Below are positions 1-9,421 of a DNA stretch of 64,000 nucleotides, in pieces (positions within the stretch are counted from its first letter, which is position 1; each line of letters begins with the position of its first letter). The notes under the pieces are model-generated. The model made no database searches. It was given only the letters and a program-made list of their open reading frames with translations, and was not told where the DNA came from. The stretch covers positions 815,358 through 879,357 of the forward strand of contig AYMW01000001.1 of the NCBI GenBank assembly GCA_000496475.1, read 5' to 3'. The translations under genes and the position numbers were made by a program. Origin of the DNA: Betaproteobacteria bacterium MOLA814 (GTDB lineage: Bacteria > Pseudomonadota > Gammaproteobacteria > Burkholderiales > Burkholderiaceae_C).

Positions 1-450
1 CTGCGTCACTGAGATCACGGCGCCACCAATTTCAATGGGCTCGCGAGGCAACACCGACGGAAAAGGCTTGGGGTTTGGCTTCCAAATGATCATGGCCAAG
101 GTCTGCAAGAGCAAGGACATGCCAATCGCTGTAATGAGCGGGGCAAGCCTAGGTGCATTGCGCAAGGGACGGTAGGCCACCTTCTCGATGGTGAAATTGA
201 GCACCGCACACACCACAAAGGCAATCAGCATGGCAATGATCAACAGCAACCAGCCTGGCGAACCAGGCATGGCATCTTGCATCAAGGTGATGACGGTCCA
301 ACTGGTCATAGCGCCCACCATCAGCACTTCGCCGTGTGCGAAGTTGATCAAGCCGATGATGCCGTAGACCATGGTGTAACCCAAGGCCACCAAGGCATAC
401 ATACTGCCCAATACCAAGCCATTGATGACCTGTTGCAGGAAAATGTCCAT
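1..450 (-). CDS. livH: Branched-chain amino-acid ABC transporter permease LivH (partial, 3' end beyond window)
   Basis: Inner-membrane permease of a LivHMGF-type uptake system. The reading frame from the ATG at 450 stays open to base 1 (150 codons). It begins MDIFLQQVINGLVLGSMYAL and continues with GYTMVYGIIGLINFAHGEV, the N-terminal signature of LivH proteins, followed by hydrophobic membrane segments. A Shine-Dalgarno-like CGGAGA lies about 8 bases upstream of the ATG. The substrate-binding protein gene often found before livH is absent, and livM, livG and livF would lie to the left of the window. The protein is incomplete only because the window ends. Confidence 0.9.
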   Translation of the reverse strand, partial: MDIFLQQVINGLVLGSMYALVALGYTMVYGIIGLINFAHGEVLMVGAMTSWTVITLMQDAMPGSPGWLLLIIAMLIAFVVCAVLNFTIEKVAYRPLRNAPRLAPLITAIGMSLLLQTLAMIIWKPNPKPFPSVLPREPIEIGGAVISVTQ

Positions 451-828
451 GAAAAAATTCTCCGAAATTTAATACCCGCATGACTCAGCCCACATTGGAG
501 CAATGACAGCCAAACCATGTCCACGTGCGCGCGTTGGCACGCCGCATTTATTGAGGAGGACGCGGGATTGTAGCGACCTGCAGGGCATATAACTGCGGTG
601 GCTCACATTTATAAATTAGGGGTTAACCCTATATTGGTCTTGAAGCGCCCAATAGACTCACCAGATCACGGCGGCGGCGGCCCGTCTTGTGCACGCCATG
701 TGTACCAACGTGCATGGGCAGACCCACGCACACGCGCACGCACACGCACAAATATGGGGGCAACTAAGGAGACAGTGGTGGGACAAACGAGCAACCACCA
801 CAGACAGCGGTCCAAGGTACCAGGCTAC
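451..828. other. Non-coding stretch upstream of livH
   Basis: I see no convincing gene here. It should hold the livH promoter and leader. A 10-base palindrome GGGTTAACCC lies at 620-629, and a CA/CG-rich simple tract at about 721-751. An open frame on the plus strand across this area has no family resemblance, and its distal part runs antisense to the rarA remnant at 829-924, so I do not count it. Confidence 0.5.
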
Positions 829-924
829 TTAGTCGTGCCCAGCTGCGGCCTCGTCATCCCACAGCCGCAGTTGTGCCAGCTTGTCGCCAATCCTGGCCTC
901 CAAACCGCGCGGCACTGGCTTGAA
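829..924 (-). pseudogene. 3' remnant of a second rarA gene (last ~30 codons)
   Basis: Read on the minus strand, bases 924 to 829 encode FKPVPRGLEARIGDKLAQLR followed by LWDDEAAAGHD and a TAA stop. The complete rarA at 9842-11146 ends in [20 protein letters not shown] plus DAESGKG. Sixteen of 27 aligned residues match, and both end within a few codons of the same point. There is no rarA-like sequence upstream of about 924; 66 bases separate it from the end of the racemase gene. Together with the 5' rarA fragment at 11139-11594 it brackets the whole transporter island. The homology is seen directly; the history is inference. Confidence 0.8.
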
Positions 925-990
925 TGTGGCACTGTACTTGAAACAAGGCGCGCTGCATTCTTTAAAATGAAGCCCGACCTTATGTCTGCC

Positions 991-1716
991 TCACGACGCT
1001 CCTAATCCTTTTACGCTTCCTGTAATGGCGTCGCTGTCTTGGATGCGCTCAGTGTTGGCAAAAACGCGTGAGATCGCCAGTAGAACTCCCTCGCGCACCG
1101 GCTCGACGATCGGCAAAGGACTCTCACTTGCGATATATTCGGCGGAAGATGCCAATGGTCCACCACCGATGAGAATTGCCTCAACGCCGTCATTTTCAGC
1201 GCTTAAATTTGCAATTTTCAAAAGCGCTTTTGACATTAGACACTTATCGTTCATCACTTTATTTGTGTCGCCGACTGTTAAATGAACTGCCTGCAGCCGG
1301 TTGCTATGTCCGTACAGGATCGCAGTGTGCTCAATAGATTGCTTAAGGTCTGGTGTCGTTGTGATGATTGAAAAATTTCGTCCGCCTTGGGCCGCCTTCA
1401 GCATGCCAGCCTCTGCAATTCCAGTAACTGGGATATTGACGGCTTTGCGCAAATCAATCAAGCCAGGATCACCGAACCCCGCAACAACGATAGCATCCGC
1501 ACCGTCGCTTTCTGCCTTAATTCCTGCTTGCACTATTAATTTTGCTGCCTCTGCAAGAGCCGTTTCATCCGCAATGAATGGTGGGCCATAACGCATAGTC
1601 ACACCCTCAATCAACACCCCTGGAGGAGCGGCTCGTTTTGCTATCTTTAGCATTAAGTCGGTCGTCGCAGAATTTGAATTTGGATTAAGCAAGGCAATAC
1701 GGATACGTTTCCTCAT
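991..1716 (-). CDS. Asp/Glu/hydantoin racemase-family protein lacking both usual catalytic cysteines
   Basis: This 241-residue protein has the family fold signatures: LLNPNSNSATT at the N-terminus, AIVVAGFGDPGL near residue 80, an IITTTP strand near 120 and ILIGGGPLA near 180. In characterised hydantoin and aspartate racemases the second and fourth of these carry the two catalytic cysteines (ACFGDPGL and LGCAGM types). Here both are glycine, and the only cysteine (in DKCLMSK) is elsewhere. It may therefore catalyse a different reaction or bind a ligand. Its ATG overlaps the dppD stop (ATGA), so it is the last gene of the dpp operon and probably acts on whatever that transporter imports. The substrate is unknown. 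Confidence 0.75.
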   Translation of the reverse strand: MRKRIRIALLNPNSNSATTDLMLKIAKRAAPPGVLIEGVTMRYGPPFIADETALAEAAKLIVQAGIKAESDGADAIVVAGFGDPGLIDLRKAVNIPVTGIAEAGMLKAAQGGRNFSIITTTPDLKQSIEHTAILYGHSNRLQAVHLTVGDTNKVMNDKCLMSKALLKIANLSAENDGVEAILIGGGPLASSAEYIASESPLPIVEPVREGVLLAISRVFANTERIQDSDAITGSVKGLGAS

Positions 1717-2693
1717 ATTGCTTTGAGCTTCGGTTTGACTGTGCAGGCGATTTCATGGGTTGCCGTCAACAATTCCAATTCGGGAACAGCCGCGGTGCAT
1801 TCGGCTATGGCATGCTTGCAGCGCGGACCAAATGCACATCCGGGGGGCATCGCAGCAAGGTCTGGCGGCATCCCTGGAATGGCGTCGATTTTACTGCCGG
1901 GGGCGACCCCGTGGACGGTCGATGACAACAAACCATTGGTGTAAGGATGCTGGGGTGTTTTTAACACTTCGGATGCACCGCCTCGCTCGACGATTCGCCC
2001 TCCATACATGACGACAACTTGGTCAGAAATCTCGGCTGCCACGCCTACATCGTGCGTTACAAAAATGGTCGCCATTCCCAACTCTTGTTGAAGTTCTCGC
2101 AGCAGTAGAATCACCTGGATCTGCACGGTAGCATCCAGTGCTGTTGTCGGTTCATCCGCCAGTAAAAGCTTCGGGGAACAAGACAGAGCTAGCGCAATCA
2201 TTGCGCGTTGGCGCATCCCCCCCGACATCTCATGAGGGTAATTCCCCAGACGTGATTTAGCCGAAGGGATCTTGACCAACTCAAGCATCTCAAGCGCACG
2301 GATGTTAGCGTCATTGCGACTTACGCCCTTGTGACGCACGACGGTTTCTGCAATTTGATGTCCGATCGTGAAAACCGGATCAAAAGCTGTCGCAGGTTCT
2401 TGAAAGATCATGGCCACTTCGCCGCCCCGATAATTGGCAAGTGCCTTGCCGCGCAGCGACAGAACGTCTTTGTTACCAACGGTGACGTGACCTGAAATCT
2501 CGGTTTTATGTTGCGGCAGAATGCGTAGGATGAAACGCAGGGTGACACTTTTACCGCTGCCTGACTCGCCTAATAATCCAAGGACCTGGCCTTTTTTAAG
2601 ATGAATGTTGACATTGTCGACCGCCGTGATCACTCCCTGGTCGGTTTTGAAACGCACGGTTAGATTTTTTGCATCAAATATTGTTTCAGACAT
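1713..2693 (-). CDS. dppD: Dipeptide/oligopeptide ABC transporter ATP-binding protein (DppD-type)
   Basis: Cytoplasmic ATPase of a peptide or nickel/peptide/opine-type importer, 326 residues. It has a Walker A GESGSGKS (Lys 48), an ABC signature [14 protein letters not shown], a Walker [13 protein letters not shown] and a switch histidine in IFVTHD. The C-terminal oligopeptide-ABC extension with [14 protein letters not shown] is typical of DppD/OppD. It lies 11 bases after dppF and overlaps the racemase gene by 4. The ligand cannot be read from the ATPase; the symbol reflects the subfamily only. Confidence 0.88.
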   Translation of the reverse strand: MSETIFDAKNLTVRFKTDQGVITAVDNVNIHLKKGQVLGLLGESGSGKSVTLRFILRILPQHKTEISGHVTVGNKDVLSLRGKALANYRGGEVAMIFQEPATAFDPVFTIGHQIAETVVRHKGVSRNDANIRALEMLELVKIPSAKSRLGNYPHEMSGGMRQRAMIALALSCSPKLLLADEPTTALDATVQIQVILLLRELQQELGMATIFVTHDVGVAAEISDQVVVMYGGRIVERGGASEVLKTPQHPYTNGLLSSTVHGVAPGSKIDAIPGMPPDLAAMPPGCAFGPRCKHAIAECTAAVPELELLTATHEIACTVKPKLKAI

Positions 2694-2704
2694 TAGAAGA
2701 TCCG

Positions 2705-3721
2705 TTATCTAGATTGAGGATGGCCAGAGCTAGGGTCCGACAGGTGGCAGGCAACGGAATGGTGTTCTGACAGGTCAGTACGCGGTGGAAACTGCGCATT
2801 ACATATATCTGATTGGAACTTGCAGCGCGGGCCAAAACCGCAGCCGGGCGGCAGGTCAATTGGACTGGGAGGATCACCGACAATCGGCGGTTCCAGTGTG
2901 CGGAAATTAGGATCGGAACTGGGCAGCGATGCTAGCAGGGCCTTTGTATATGGATGGCTGGGCCGCTCATACACATCCGCAGCCCGGCCAAACTCAATAA
3001 TCTTGCCAAGGTACATCACCAGCACATGATCGCTGATATAACGCACTACGTTGAGGTCGTGAGAAATGAAAATGTAGCTCAGCTGGAACTCTTCCTTTAG
3101 ATCCATCAGCAGGTTTAGAACCTGAGCTTCAATGGATTTATCCAGGGCTGATACAGCCTCGTCAAAGATCACTACTTTGGGATTGAGTGCCAACGCACGA
3201 GCGATATTGATCCGCTGTCGCTGTCCGCCGGATACCTCGTGTGGATAGCGGTTAGCAAATCGACGCGGCTCCAAGCCCACTTTAGATAGGAAGGCATGTG
3301 CAGCCTCCTTGGCGACCGCCTTTTCCATGCCATGCACTACCGGGCCAAACATGATGGATTGCTCGATTGTTAAGCGCGGATTCAAGGACGCAGAGCTATC
3401 TTGAAACACCATCTGCACATCGCGGCGAAAAGCATTCAGCTCAGCGCGACTTTCCCCGACAACATTGCCTTCCAATTTAATGACACCTGCATCCGGTTTG
3501 ATGAGATTCATCAATAACCGAGCCGTTGAGGACTTACCGCAACCGCTTTCCCCAACGATTCCCATGGTCGAACCTTTGGCCAAGGTGAAGGAAAAGTCGG
3601 AAACTGCGTAGACTTGTTTTGGCTTTTCAAAGAACCCGCTTCCACGTACTTGAAAAGTTTTTGACAGGCCTTCTGCTTCGAGAATTGGCGTCGGAAAATC
3701 TATTTTTTTCAATTTTGTCAT
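2705..3721 (-). CDS. dppF: Dipeptide/oligopeptide ABC transporter ATP-binding protein (DppF-type)
   Basis: Second ATPase of the importer. The start chosen is the ATG at 3721 (MTKLKKIDFPTPILEAEGLS), because it overlaps the dppC stop as ATGA; a longer open frame upstream merely reads through dppC out of frame. The 338-residue protein has Walker A GESGCGKSS (Lys 63), signature VSGGQRQRINIARALA, Walker B VVIFDEAVSALD, and a C-terminal cysteine-containing tail (CGFGPRCKFQSDIC) usual in this subfamily. It pairs with DppD to power the DppB-DppC permease. Confidence 0.88.
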   Translation of the reverse strand: MTKLKKIDFPTPILEAEGLSKTFQVRGSGFFEKPKQVYAVSDFSFTLAKGSTMGIVGESGCGKSSTARLLMNLIKPDAGVIKLEGNVVGESRAELNAFRRDVQMVFQDSSASLNPRLTIEQSIMFGPVVHGMEKAVAKEAAHAFLSKVGLEPRRFANRYPHEVSGGQRQRINIARALALNPKVVIFDEAVSALDKSIEAQVLNLLMDLKEEFQLSYIFISHDLNVVRYISDHVLVMYLGKIIEFGRAADVYERPSHPYTKALLASLPSSDPNFRTLEPPIVGDPPSPIDLPPGCGFGPRCKFQSDICNAQFPPRTDLSEHHSVACHLSDPSSGHPQSR

Positions 3722-4605
3722 TGGACATCCATTGCACTGCGCAAACCATCGGAGAGCAGATTGAAACTTAGAGAGACAATAAAAATCAGCACGCCAGGAA
3801 GTGCCGCAATCAGTGGTTGGCTGTAAATCGCACCACGTAGCGTGTTCAGCATCAACCCCCACTCTGGGGTCGGCGGCTTTGCCCCTAGACCGATGAAAGA
3901 AAGGCCCGCTGCCATGATGATCGCGACCGATAATAGGCTGGAGCTGTAAACAAGCACTGGTCCCAGGATGTTGCCTAATATATGCACTCTGATGATGGTG
4001 AAACTGCCAGCACCGCTAGCCCGAGCCGCTTCGACGAAGTCAAGCGAACGCACTTGGGTCGTGGCGCTTTCGGTAATACGCACCACAGGGGGGATCAAAA
4101 CAACTGTCAAGGCAACCAACACGTTGGTGAAACCCGCACCAAGTGCACCGGCAATGGCCACTGCCAACAGCACCGATGGGAAAGCAAATACAACATCCGT
4201 TGAACGCATGATAATTGCGTTGGTTCGCCCACCAGCGTACCCGGCAATTGTGCCCAAAGTCCCGCCAATCAGGAGGGCAAAGAGAACAGGTAGGATGCCC
4301 ATCAGAAGTGACATACGTCCGCCATACAGCAATCGGGTGACCATATCGCGTCCCAACTCATCTGTACCCAAAAGATAACTCTCGGTACCCACGGGCTTCA
4401 GCCGATGGATCACTGTCCCGATCGCGGGGTCATAAAGGCTCAGCAGTGGCGCAAAAATTGTCGCCAATATGATGATGGCAAGAACAACCATACAGGCAAC
4501 TGAAACTTTATCTTTGAGCAACCTGCGCAACACAGAAGACCAATACCCTCTGGACAGGATGACGATTTCGGCTGGCAAATCAAAGCTTTTTGCTATTTGG
4601 GTCAT
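3718..4605 (-). CDS. dppC: Dipeptide-type ABC transporter permease (DppC-type)
   Basis: Inner-membrane permease of 295 residues with an N-terminal membrane segment (VACMVVLAIIILATIFAPLL), the OppC/DppC extracytoplasmic stretch with GTDELGRDMVTRLLYGGRMS, and a binding-protein-dependent transport domain. The coupling EAA loop reads VEAARASGAGSFTIIRVHIL. Its ATG at 4605 overlaps the dppB stop (ATGA), and its own stop overlaps dppF in the same way, so the operon is translationally coupled throughout. Confidence 0.9.
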   Translation of the reverse strand: MTQIAKSFDLPAEIVILSRGYWSSVLRRLLKDKVSVACMVVLAIIILATIFAPLLSLYDPAIGTVIHRLKPVGTESYLLGTDELGRDMVTRLLYGGRMSLLMGILPVLFALLIGGTLGTIAGYAGGRTNAIIMRSTDVVFAFPSVLLAVAIAGALGAGFTNVLVALTVVLIPPVVRITESATTQVRSLDFVEAARASGAGSFTIIRVHILGNILGPVLVYSSSLLSVAIIMAAGLSFIGLGAKPPTPEWGLMLNTLRGAIYSQPLIAALPGVLIFIVSLSFNLLSDGLRSAMDVQ

Positions 4606-5546
4606 GATCGGCGGATCCTTGGATCGAGCAGGGGTTGTACGATATCAACCAATAAGTTCAGGCTGACAAAAAACATCGCGAGAACCAGGATCGTGCCTTG
4701 CAGCAGAGGAATATCGCGCTGAAGAATCGCTCCATTCAACAGCAAGCCAGTTCCGGGCCAGGAAAATACTGTTTCCACTAGGATGGAACCAGCCATCAAA
4801 TAGCCCATCTGGACGCCAATAACTGCCAGCGCTGTAGGAGCTGCATTTTTGATCACGTGAACGAAAACCTGTAGTTCTGTTAAACCTTTTGCATGGAGTG
4901 CGCTTACAAAGTCCATGCTCAGTTTCTCAGCCACGAGCGCACGCACAGACCGGGTTACGATTCCTGCAGGTGCGGCAGCCAGCGTCAGAGCGGGCAACAC
5001 CATGAAACTCAACCGCTCTAGCAACGTCATCTCACTGCCGGTGCCTGCCCCCATCGAAGGCAGCATGTTCAAGTTGACTGAAAAGATCACGACAAGAACA
5101 ATACCGAGCCAATAGTTTGGAACAGAGACACCAGAGATTGAAATTGCAGAAGCGACTTTATCGACTGGTGAGCCAACGCGGTATCCGGCTACAAGACCAA
5201 GCGCCGTGCCAACGGTAAAGCCAATCAGCGACGCCAAGCCTGCAAGTGCCAGCGAATACCCTATCGCGTTGCCAATCTCCGAGGCGACCGATCGACCCGT
5301 CGAAATTGACGTCCCAAAATCACCCTGAAGCACGTTCCACAACCAGTAGCCATATTGAACGGCTAAGGGCTTATCCAGTCCATAGCGTGCTTTTGTTGCA
5401 TCGATCATTTCTTGCGTTGCATCGGTAGGTAGCACCAGGGCAAGCGGATCACCCGGTGCCAGTTGAACCAACGAAAAGCAGATCAAACTTACAGCAAATG
5501 AGACTGGAATTGCATATGCAATTCGTTTAAGAATGTAAGATAGCAA
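4602..5546 (-). CDS. dppB: Dipeptide-type ABC transporter permease (DppB-type), TTG start
   Basis: Permease of 314 residues beginning MLSYILKRIAYAIPVSFAVS, the normal DppB/OppB N-terminus, with the family segment LAPGDPLALVLP and coupling loop FVSALHAKGLTELQVFVHVI. The start is TTG at 5546; a strong AAAGGAGG lies 6 bases before it, which decides this start. The gene begins 26 bases after the binding-protein gene, so the operon order is binding protein, permease, permease, ATPase, ATPase, racemase. Confidence 0.9.
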   Translation of the reverse strand: MLSYILKRIAYAIPVSFAVSLICFSLVQLAPGDPLALVLPTDATQEMIDATKARYGLDKPLAVQYGYWLWNVLQGDFGTSISTGRSVASEIGNAIGYSLALAGLASLIGFTVGTALGLVAGYRVGSPVDKVASAISISGVSVPNYWLGIVLVVIFSVNLNMLPSMGAGTGSEMTLLERLSFMVLPALTLAAAPAGIVTRSVRALVAEKLSMDFVSALHAKGLTELQVFVHVIKNAAPTALAVIGVQMGYLMAGSILVETVFSWPGTGLLLNGAILQRDIPLLQGTILVLAMFFVSLNLLVDIVQPLLDPRIRRS

Positions 5547-5572
5547 TTTCAGCCTCCTTTATGAGAGCCAGG

Positions 5573-7222
5573 TTATTCGATGTACGTGGTTGTCAGGTCT
5601 TGGAACCAGTTCTGCGCCGGGACAAATCCCTTTACATTCGGCGCCAAAACTCTTGGTTGCACGTCGTGTGCAACGAACAGGAACAGTGCATTGTTCACGT
5701 AGTGCTCATGTAGACTTTGGATCGCTTTGCGCTGCTTGTCCAAATCAAATTCGCCACGAATCGTATCGATAAGCCCATCGACCTCAGCACTTTCGTAATA
5801 GCCCCAGTTCGTACCCTTGGGTGAAATCAGGCGGCTGTCCAAGTGACGCATAAGCGAGGTGAACGGATCCTGGCTGAAGTAAGAACTGTTGGTCGAATGC
5901 GCGCCATCTGTCGTCGGGTCTTTTGCGCCCGACCGCCAGTTTGCCAACAGTGCATTCCAGTCGCGAACATCGAATTCCACGTTGATGCCGATTTCTGCCA
6001 AGTTTTGCTGGATGAGCTCGTTCATAAGGATGGGTTGCATTTGCCCACCACCTGAGGGAGAAATTATCGCTTTTACGTTGACTGGATTATCTTTGGAATA
6101 GCCTGCCTCAGCCATAAGCGAGCGTGCCGCTACAACATCATAGGTAACCTTGAACTCCGGTTCGCCAAACCATTCACTGCTGACCGGAACCATACCCTGC
6201 GCCGGCGCCATAAGCCCACCTAGCAGAACCTTCATCCCTTCACGGTCAATTGCGAGGTTGGCGGCCTTGCGAATGCGTTCGTCGCGCCACGGTGATCCTT
6301 CTAGCATGGACAGATGCCATGGCCACACATGCGGATACACATTAGAAACAACATTGAAACCGGCGCCTACCATGCTGTCGAGCGCATCGGAAGGCGGAGC
6401 TTCAATCCAGTCGACCTGACCGGAACGTAAAGCCGCGACGCGCGCCGAGGAATCGGGGACAGGCAACAGGATCACTTTGTCTAGTTTTGGAGTGCGGTCC
6501 GGGTTCCAGTAATCATCGTTGCGCGCAAGAACAGCTCGTTCGCGAGGCACGTATTCTTCTACCTTAAATGGCCCCGTACCCGATGGCTCGTTCAGGAAGG
6601 CATCCCAGCTGCCCGCCGCATTCCACTGAGCCGGGCTCGACATGACAATCCAGGCGATTTGAAAAGGGAACAGTGCGTCATGCGAGGCTGTGGTGATTTC
6701 AACAGTCATGGCATCAATAGCAGAGTAGCTGACCACCGTAGGAATTCGGCCTTTGCCTTGTGCGGATTGACGAGGATCGAATTGAGGCGCTTCCTTGTTA
6801 AGGATTTTGTCAAGATTCCAGATCACTGCGTCGGCATCGAAAGACGACCCATCATGGAATTTCACACCCTCTTGCAGGTTAAAAGTCCATTTTGTCTTGT
6901 CATCGGCGTTAACTGACCACCGCGACGCCAGGCCCGGACTAAGCGTTACAGGTTTGTCGGCAGAAGATAAATCATAGGCAACGAGCGCCTCAAATACTTG
7001 ATATCCAAGAAAACGCATACCTTCAGCACCCTGATCCGTTTGACCATTTGGCAAAGGAACGTCTGAGGCAGTAATTGCTACTCTGAGTGTGCCCTGCGCC
7101 ATGGCAGCTGTAGAAAACGCTGCTACAACTACCGCCGCCGAAACTGACGCGGCGACCATGCGTAAGGCGCTCCCCGCAAACCCGTACCTTTTTCTAACAA
7201 CATGTTTATTAAATGTGTACAT
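5573..7222 (-). CDS. dppA: Periplasmic peptide-type solute-binding protein (SBP family 5)
   Basis: Extracytoplasmic binding protein of the importer, about 549 residues, with an N-terminal signal peptide ending in STAAMAQG and SBP_bac_5 features such as LSPGLASRWSVNADDKTKWT and FNLQEGVKFHDGSSFDADAV. I place the start at the ATG at 7222 because AAAGGAG lies 9 bases before it, whereas only 3 bases separate that site from the ATG at 7228. It is the first gene of the transporter operon. The ligand may be a peptide, an opine or another small molecule; the adjacent racemase-family gene suggests an amino-acid derivative, which is inference. Confidence 0.88.
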   Translation of the reverse strand: MYTFNKHVVRKRYGFAGSALRMVAASVSAAVVVAAFSTAAMAQGTLRVAITASDVPLPNGQTDQGAEGMRFLGYQVFEALVAYDLSSADKPVTLSPGLASRWSVNADDKTKWTFNLQEGVKFHDGSSFDADAVIWNLDKILNKEAPQFDPRQSAQGKGRIPTVVSYSAIDAMTVEITTASHDALFPFQIAWIVMSSPAQWNAAGSWDAFLNEPSGTGPFKVEEYVPRERAVLARNDDYWNPDRTPKLDKVILLPVPDSSARVAALRSGQVDWIEAPPSDALDSMVGAGFNVVSNVYPHVWPWHLSMLEGSPWRDERIRKAANLAIDREGMKVLLGGLMAPAQGMVPVSSEWFGEPEFKVTYDVVAARSLMAEAGYSKDNPVNVKAIISPSGGGQMQPILMNELIQQNLAEIGINVEFDVRDWNALLANWRSGAKDPTTDGAHSTNSSYFSQDPFTSLMRHLDSRLISPKGTNWGYYESAEVDGLIDTIRGEFDLDKQRKAIQSLHEHYVNNALFLFVAHDVQPRVLAPNVKGFVPAQNWFQDLTTTYIE

Positions 7223-7268
7223 TACCATTCACTCCTTTGAAATATATTAACCTAAAAATAGCTATTGA

Positions 7269-7282
7269 GAAAATTATTTTTC
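7269..7282. promoter_or_regulatory. A+T-rich imperfect palindrome upstream of dppA, candidate RpiR operator
   Basis: GAAAATTATTTTTC lies 47 bases before the dppA start in an A+T-rich promoter region. Regulators of the MurR/RpiR family commonly bind A+T-rich palindromes of the GAAAnnnnTTTC kind, and such a regulator is encoded at 8573-9421. The match is imperfect and the assignment is inference. Confidence 0.3.
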
Positions 7283-7357
7283 ACAATTGATTATCTTGAA
7301 AATATAATATCTCACACACTTGAGCTGTTGTCAAACCTGGTGCTTGAGGGCTTCGGT

Positions 7358-8500
7358 TCACGCTGCGATCTGGTCGGGTTTGGTGGTTTCAGTTTCGCCT
7401 TTGAATGTGGCGCCTGTGATGACTTTTGCGAGGTAGTCATAGCCGCGTAAAATCCTCCAGATTTGCGCCGCGCATTGGCCCAGCTTGGTCACCGTTTGCA
7501 GCACGCCAGCGCTTGACAGGCCACCTTTGAAGCGCTTGGAGCGCTGTCGGAGCATGGCAAAGGCGGATTCAACAGGGTCGCTGGTACGGATACTTTGCCA
7601 ATGGTGGACGGGGAAGTCGAAGAATGCCATGGGTTCGGTCCCATCCCTGTGCAGGCACAGCATCGCCTTGGGGTATTTGAGTTCGTAGGTTTTAATGAAC
7701 TGATCAAAGGCCTAGCCCGCGTCGTCCTTGGTCTTTGCCTGCCAAATGTCATGAATCGCGGCCTTGGCCTTTGGTTGCGTCAGCTTTGGCCAGCAATTGA
7801 GAACGCCCATCGTCCTGTGCTGCCAGCAACGTTGGTGGTGGGCCGGGGGTTGATCTCATCCACGCCAGCCCAGAACCCCATGGCACCGTCTCCGATAACC
7901 AGTGTGGGGCATTCACCCCCCGGCTTGTAGGCTGAGCAGAACCTCGCGCCAGCTTTGATTTGACTCGTACACCCCATCTTCAATGGTCAGGGAAGCGTTT
8001 TTTGCCACGGGCAGTGACCCCAACAATCACAAGGGCGCAGAACTTGTGATCCTCAACGCGCAGACCGCTGTGGACACCTCAGCCCATATGTAGGCGATTG
8101 GGCCGTCATCCAAAGCCGTGTCTACCCTGCCACCGGGCTCCTGAGCCCAATCGCGATTAAGCCGAGACACCGTATTTACCGACACTCCCTTGCTTTGCAT
8201 CAGGACCCGGGAGAACCTTGAGGGCTGGGGCCATCTCACCGCTGGACATACCTATGAGGTGAAGCCATGGCAAGGCAGCCTCCAACGTCTTAGTGCTGTG
8301 CACATAGGCGGCACCAAGGCCGATCGAAATGTCTCCGGTGTGCCATCCTTAGAGCGGACCTTTGTAATGCGCACAAGATGATGGCCATTGCGCCCGATAG
8401 CCGCGTGCACGCCTCAATGCACAAGTCGGCAAATGGGGGCAGATAACTTGCCAACTCAGCCTCAACTGCTGTCGCGATCAATTGCTGCGCCCCGGTATGA
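7358..8500 (-). mobile_element. Degenerate IS256-family (mutator-type) transposase
   Basis: Fragments in several frames line up in order with an IS256-family transposase. They are an N-terminal LIATAVEAELASYLPPFADL (about 8480), GVSVNTVSRLNRDW (about 8190), GLRVEDHKFCALVIVGVTAR (about 8070-8010), LVIGDGAMGFWAG (about 7900), YELKYPKAMLCLHRDG (about 7690-7640), and PVHHWQSIRTSDPVESAFA with the C-terminus to a stop at 7358. At least three frameshifts and in-frame stops break it, and the first catalytic Asp region reads WAE instead of WAD. No terminal inverted repeats could be found by eye. It lies between the regulator gene and dppA and cannot be active. Confidence 0.82.
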
Positions 8501-8572
8501 GCAAACCCGTCAGAGCGCCAGTCACCTCATCTCATCGCGAGCCCACTTTTGTGGTGCAAAGGCACGTAAAAG

Positions 8573-9421
8573 CTAAAGCTGCTCGATATCACCCAGCGTT
8601 TCATGAAGCGATTCGACCGCAGCCAATCGTTTGCGACCAGCTGGACCCGCCAACTCAATCACTCTGACAGCAATAAGGTGCAACAACGCAACCACGGAGG
8701 CGTGGTTGAAGAGGGGCCCAGGCGCCGCTGTTCCGCAGCGAAAGTGCCAGTCCAATCCTCTTATTCGTTTCTCATGGCCATCAGAAATAAAGGCAATTTT
8801 TGCGCCTGTTCCCTCGACAATGCCAAGTAAACGAAGTGTTCCCTTGACCTGTCTTTGTAGCCCAACAAAAACCACGCAGTCTTCTGAAGAGATACCAGCT
8901 ACGTGTTCCGCCAAAGTTTCACCCTGATGCGGAATGACATTGATACTTTCGATCACTTGTCGAATTTGCCATTGAAAATAATTGGCGAATGAAAAACTCG
9001 TTCTGAAGCCAATCACCCAAACCTTGCGCGCATCCAATATAGATTTTGCAAGCTGATCAATTTCCTGCAGGTTTGTCATGGAAAATGTGAGGTCTATATT
9101 CTCTTTTGCCTGACTGACATGCGCGTTGATCAACTCGTCAGGCTCTTTGGTTTTCGACCCCACGAGGTAGATTGCGGCACCCGTCTTTTGGTCGGTGCGC
9201 ACATGTCTACGGGCCTCATCGTAGCTCTCATATCCCAGCTTCTTGATAAGACGGGTAACAGTAGCGTTTGAAACCCCAGCCAGTTGAGCAAGCTCAGTCG
9301 CGGTATAACTTGCCAGCTCGCCCGGGAAGCTCAACAGAAAATCTGCTAACCGACGCTCTGTGGGGTGCATCTCCAGAAATTTGCCTTTAATGCGCCCTAG
9401 AAATGTATCGGTTTTTTTCAA
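8573..9421 (-). CDS. MurR/RpiR-family transcriptional regulator
   Basis: 282-residue regulator. The N-terminal 75 residues form an RpiR-type helix-turn-helix (ATELAQLAGVSNATVTRLIK). Residues about 130-255 form a SIS sugar-isomerase-like domain (KVWVIGFRTSFSFANYFQWQ, DCVVFVGLQRQ, IAFISDG). Members usually sense a phosphorylated sugar or another pathway metabolite and control the adjoining operon. Its neighbours make the dpp operon the likely target. Its 3' end directly abuts the IS256 remnant. Confidence 0.85.
   Translation of the reverse strand: MKKTDTFLGRIKGKFLEMHPTERRLADFLLSFPGELASYTATELAQLAGVSNATVTRLIKKLGYESYDEARRHVRTDQKTGAAIYLVGSKTKEPDELINAHVSQAKENIDLTFSMTNLQEIDQLAKSILDARKVWVIGFRTSFSFANYFQWQIRQVIESINVIPHQGETLAEHVAGISSEDCVVFVGLQRQVKGTLRLLGIVEGTGAKIAFISDGHEKRIRGLDWHFRCGTAAPGPLFNHASVVALLHLIAVRVIELAGPAGRKRLAAVESLHETLGDIEQL

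Noticed and set aside
149-481. Minus-strand 110-codon open frame rich in His, Cys and Arg
   Set aside because: It lies out of frame over the clear livH coding sequence and has the composition of a frame-shifted shadow.
598-1005. Plus-strand 135-codon open frame upstream of livH
   Set aside because: No family resemblance; its distal part is antisense to the rarA remnant at 829-924 and the racemase end. The start region is Arg/Thr-rich from a simple CA/CG repeat.
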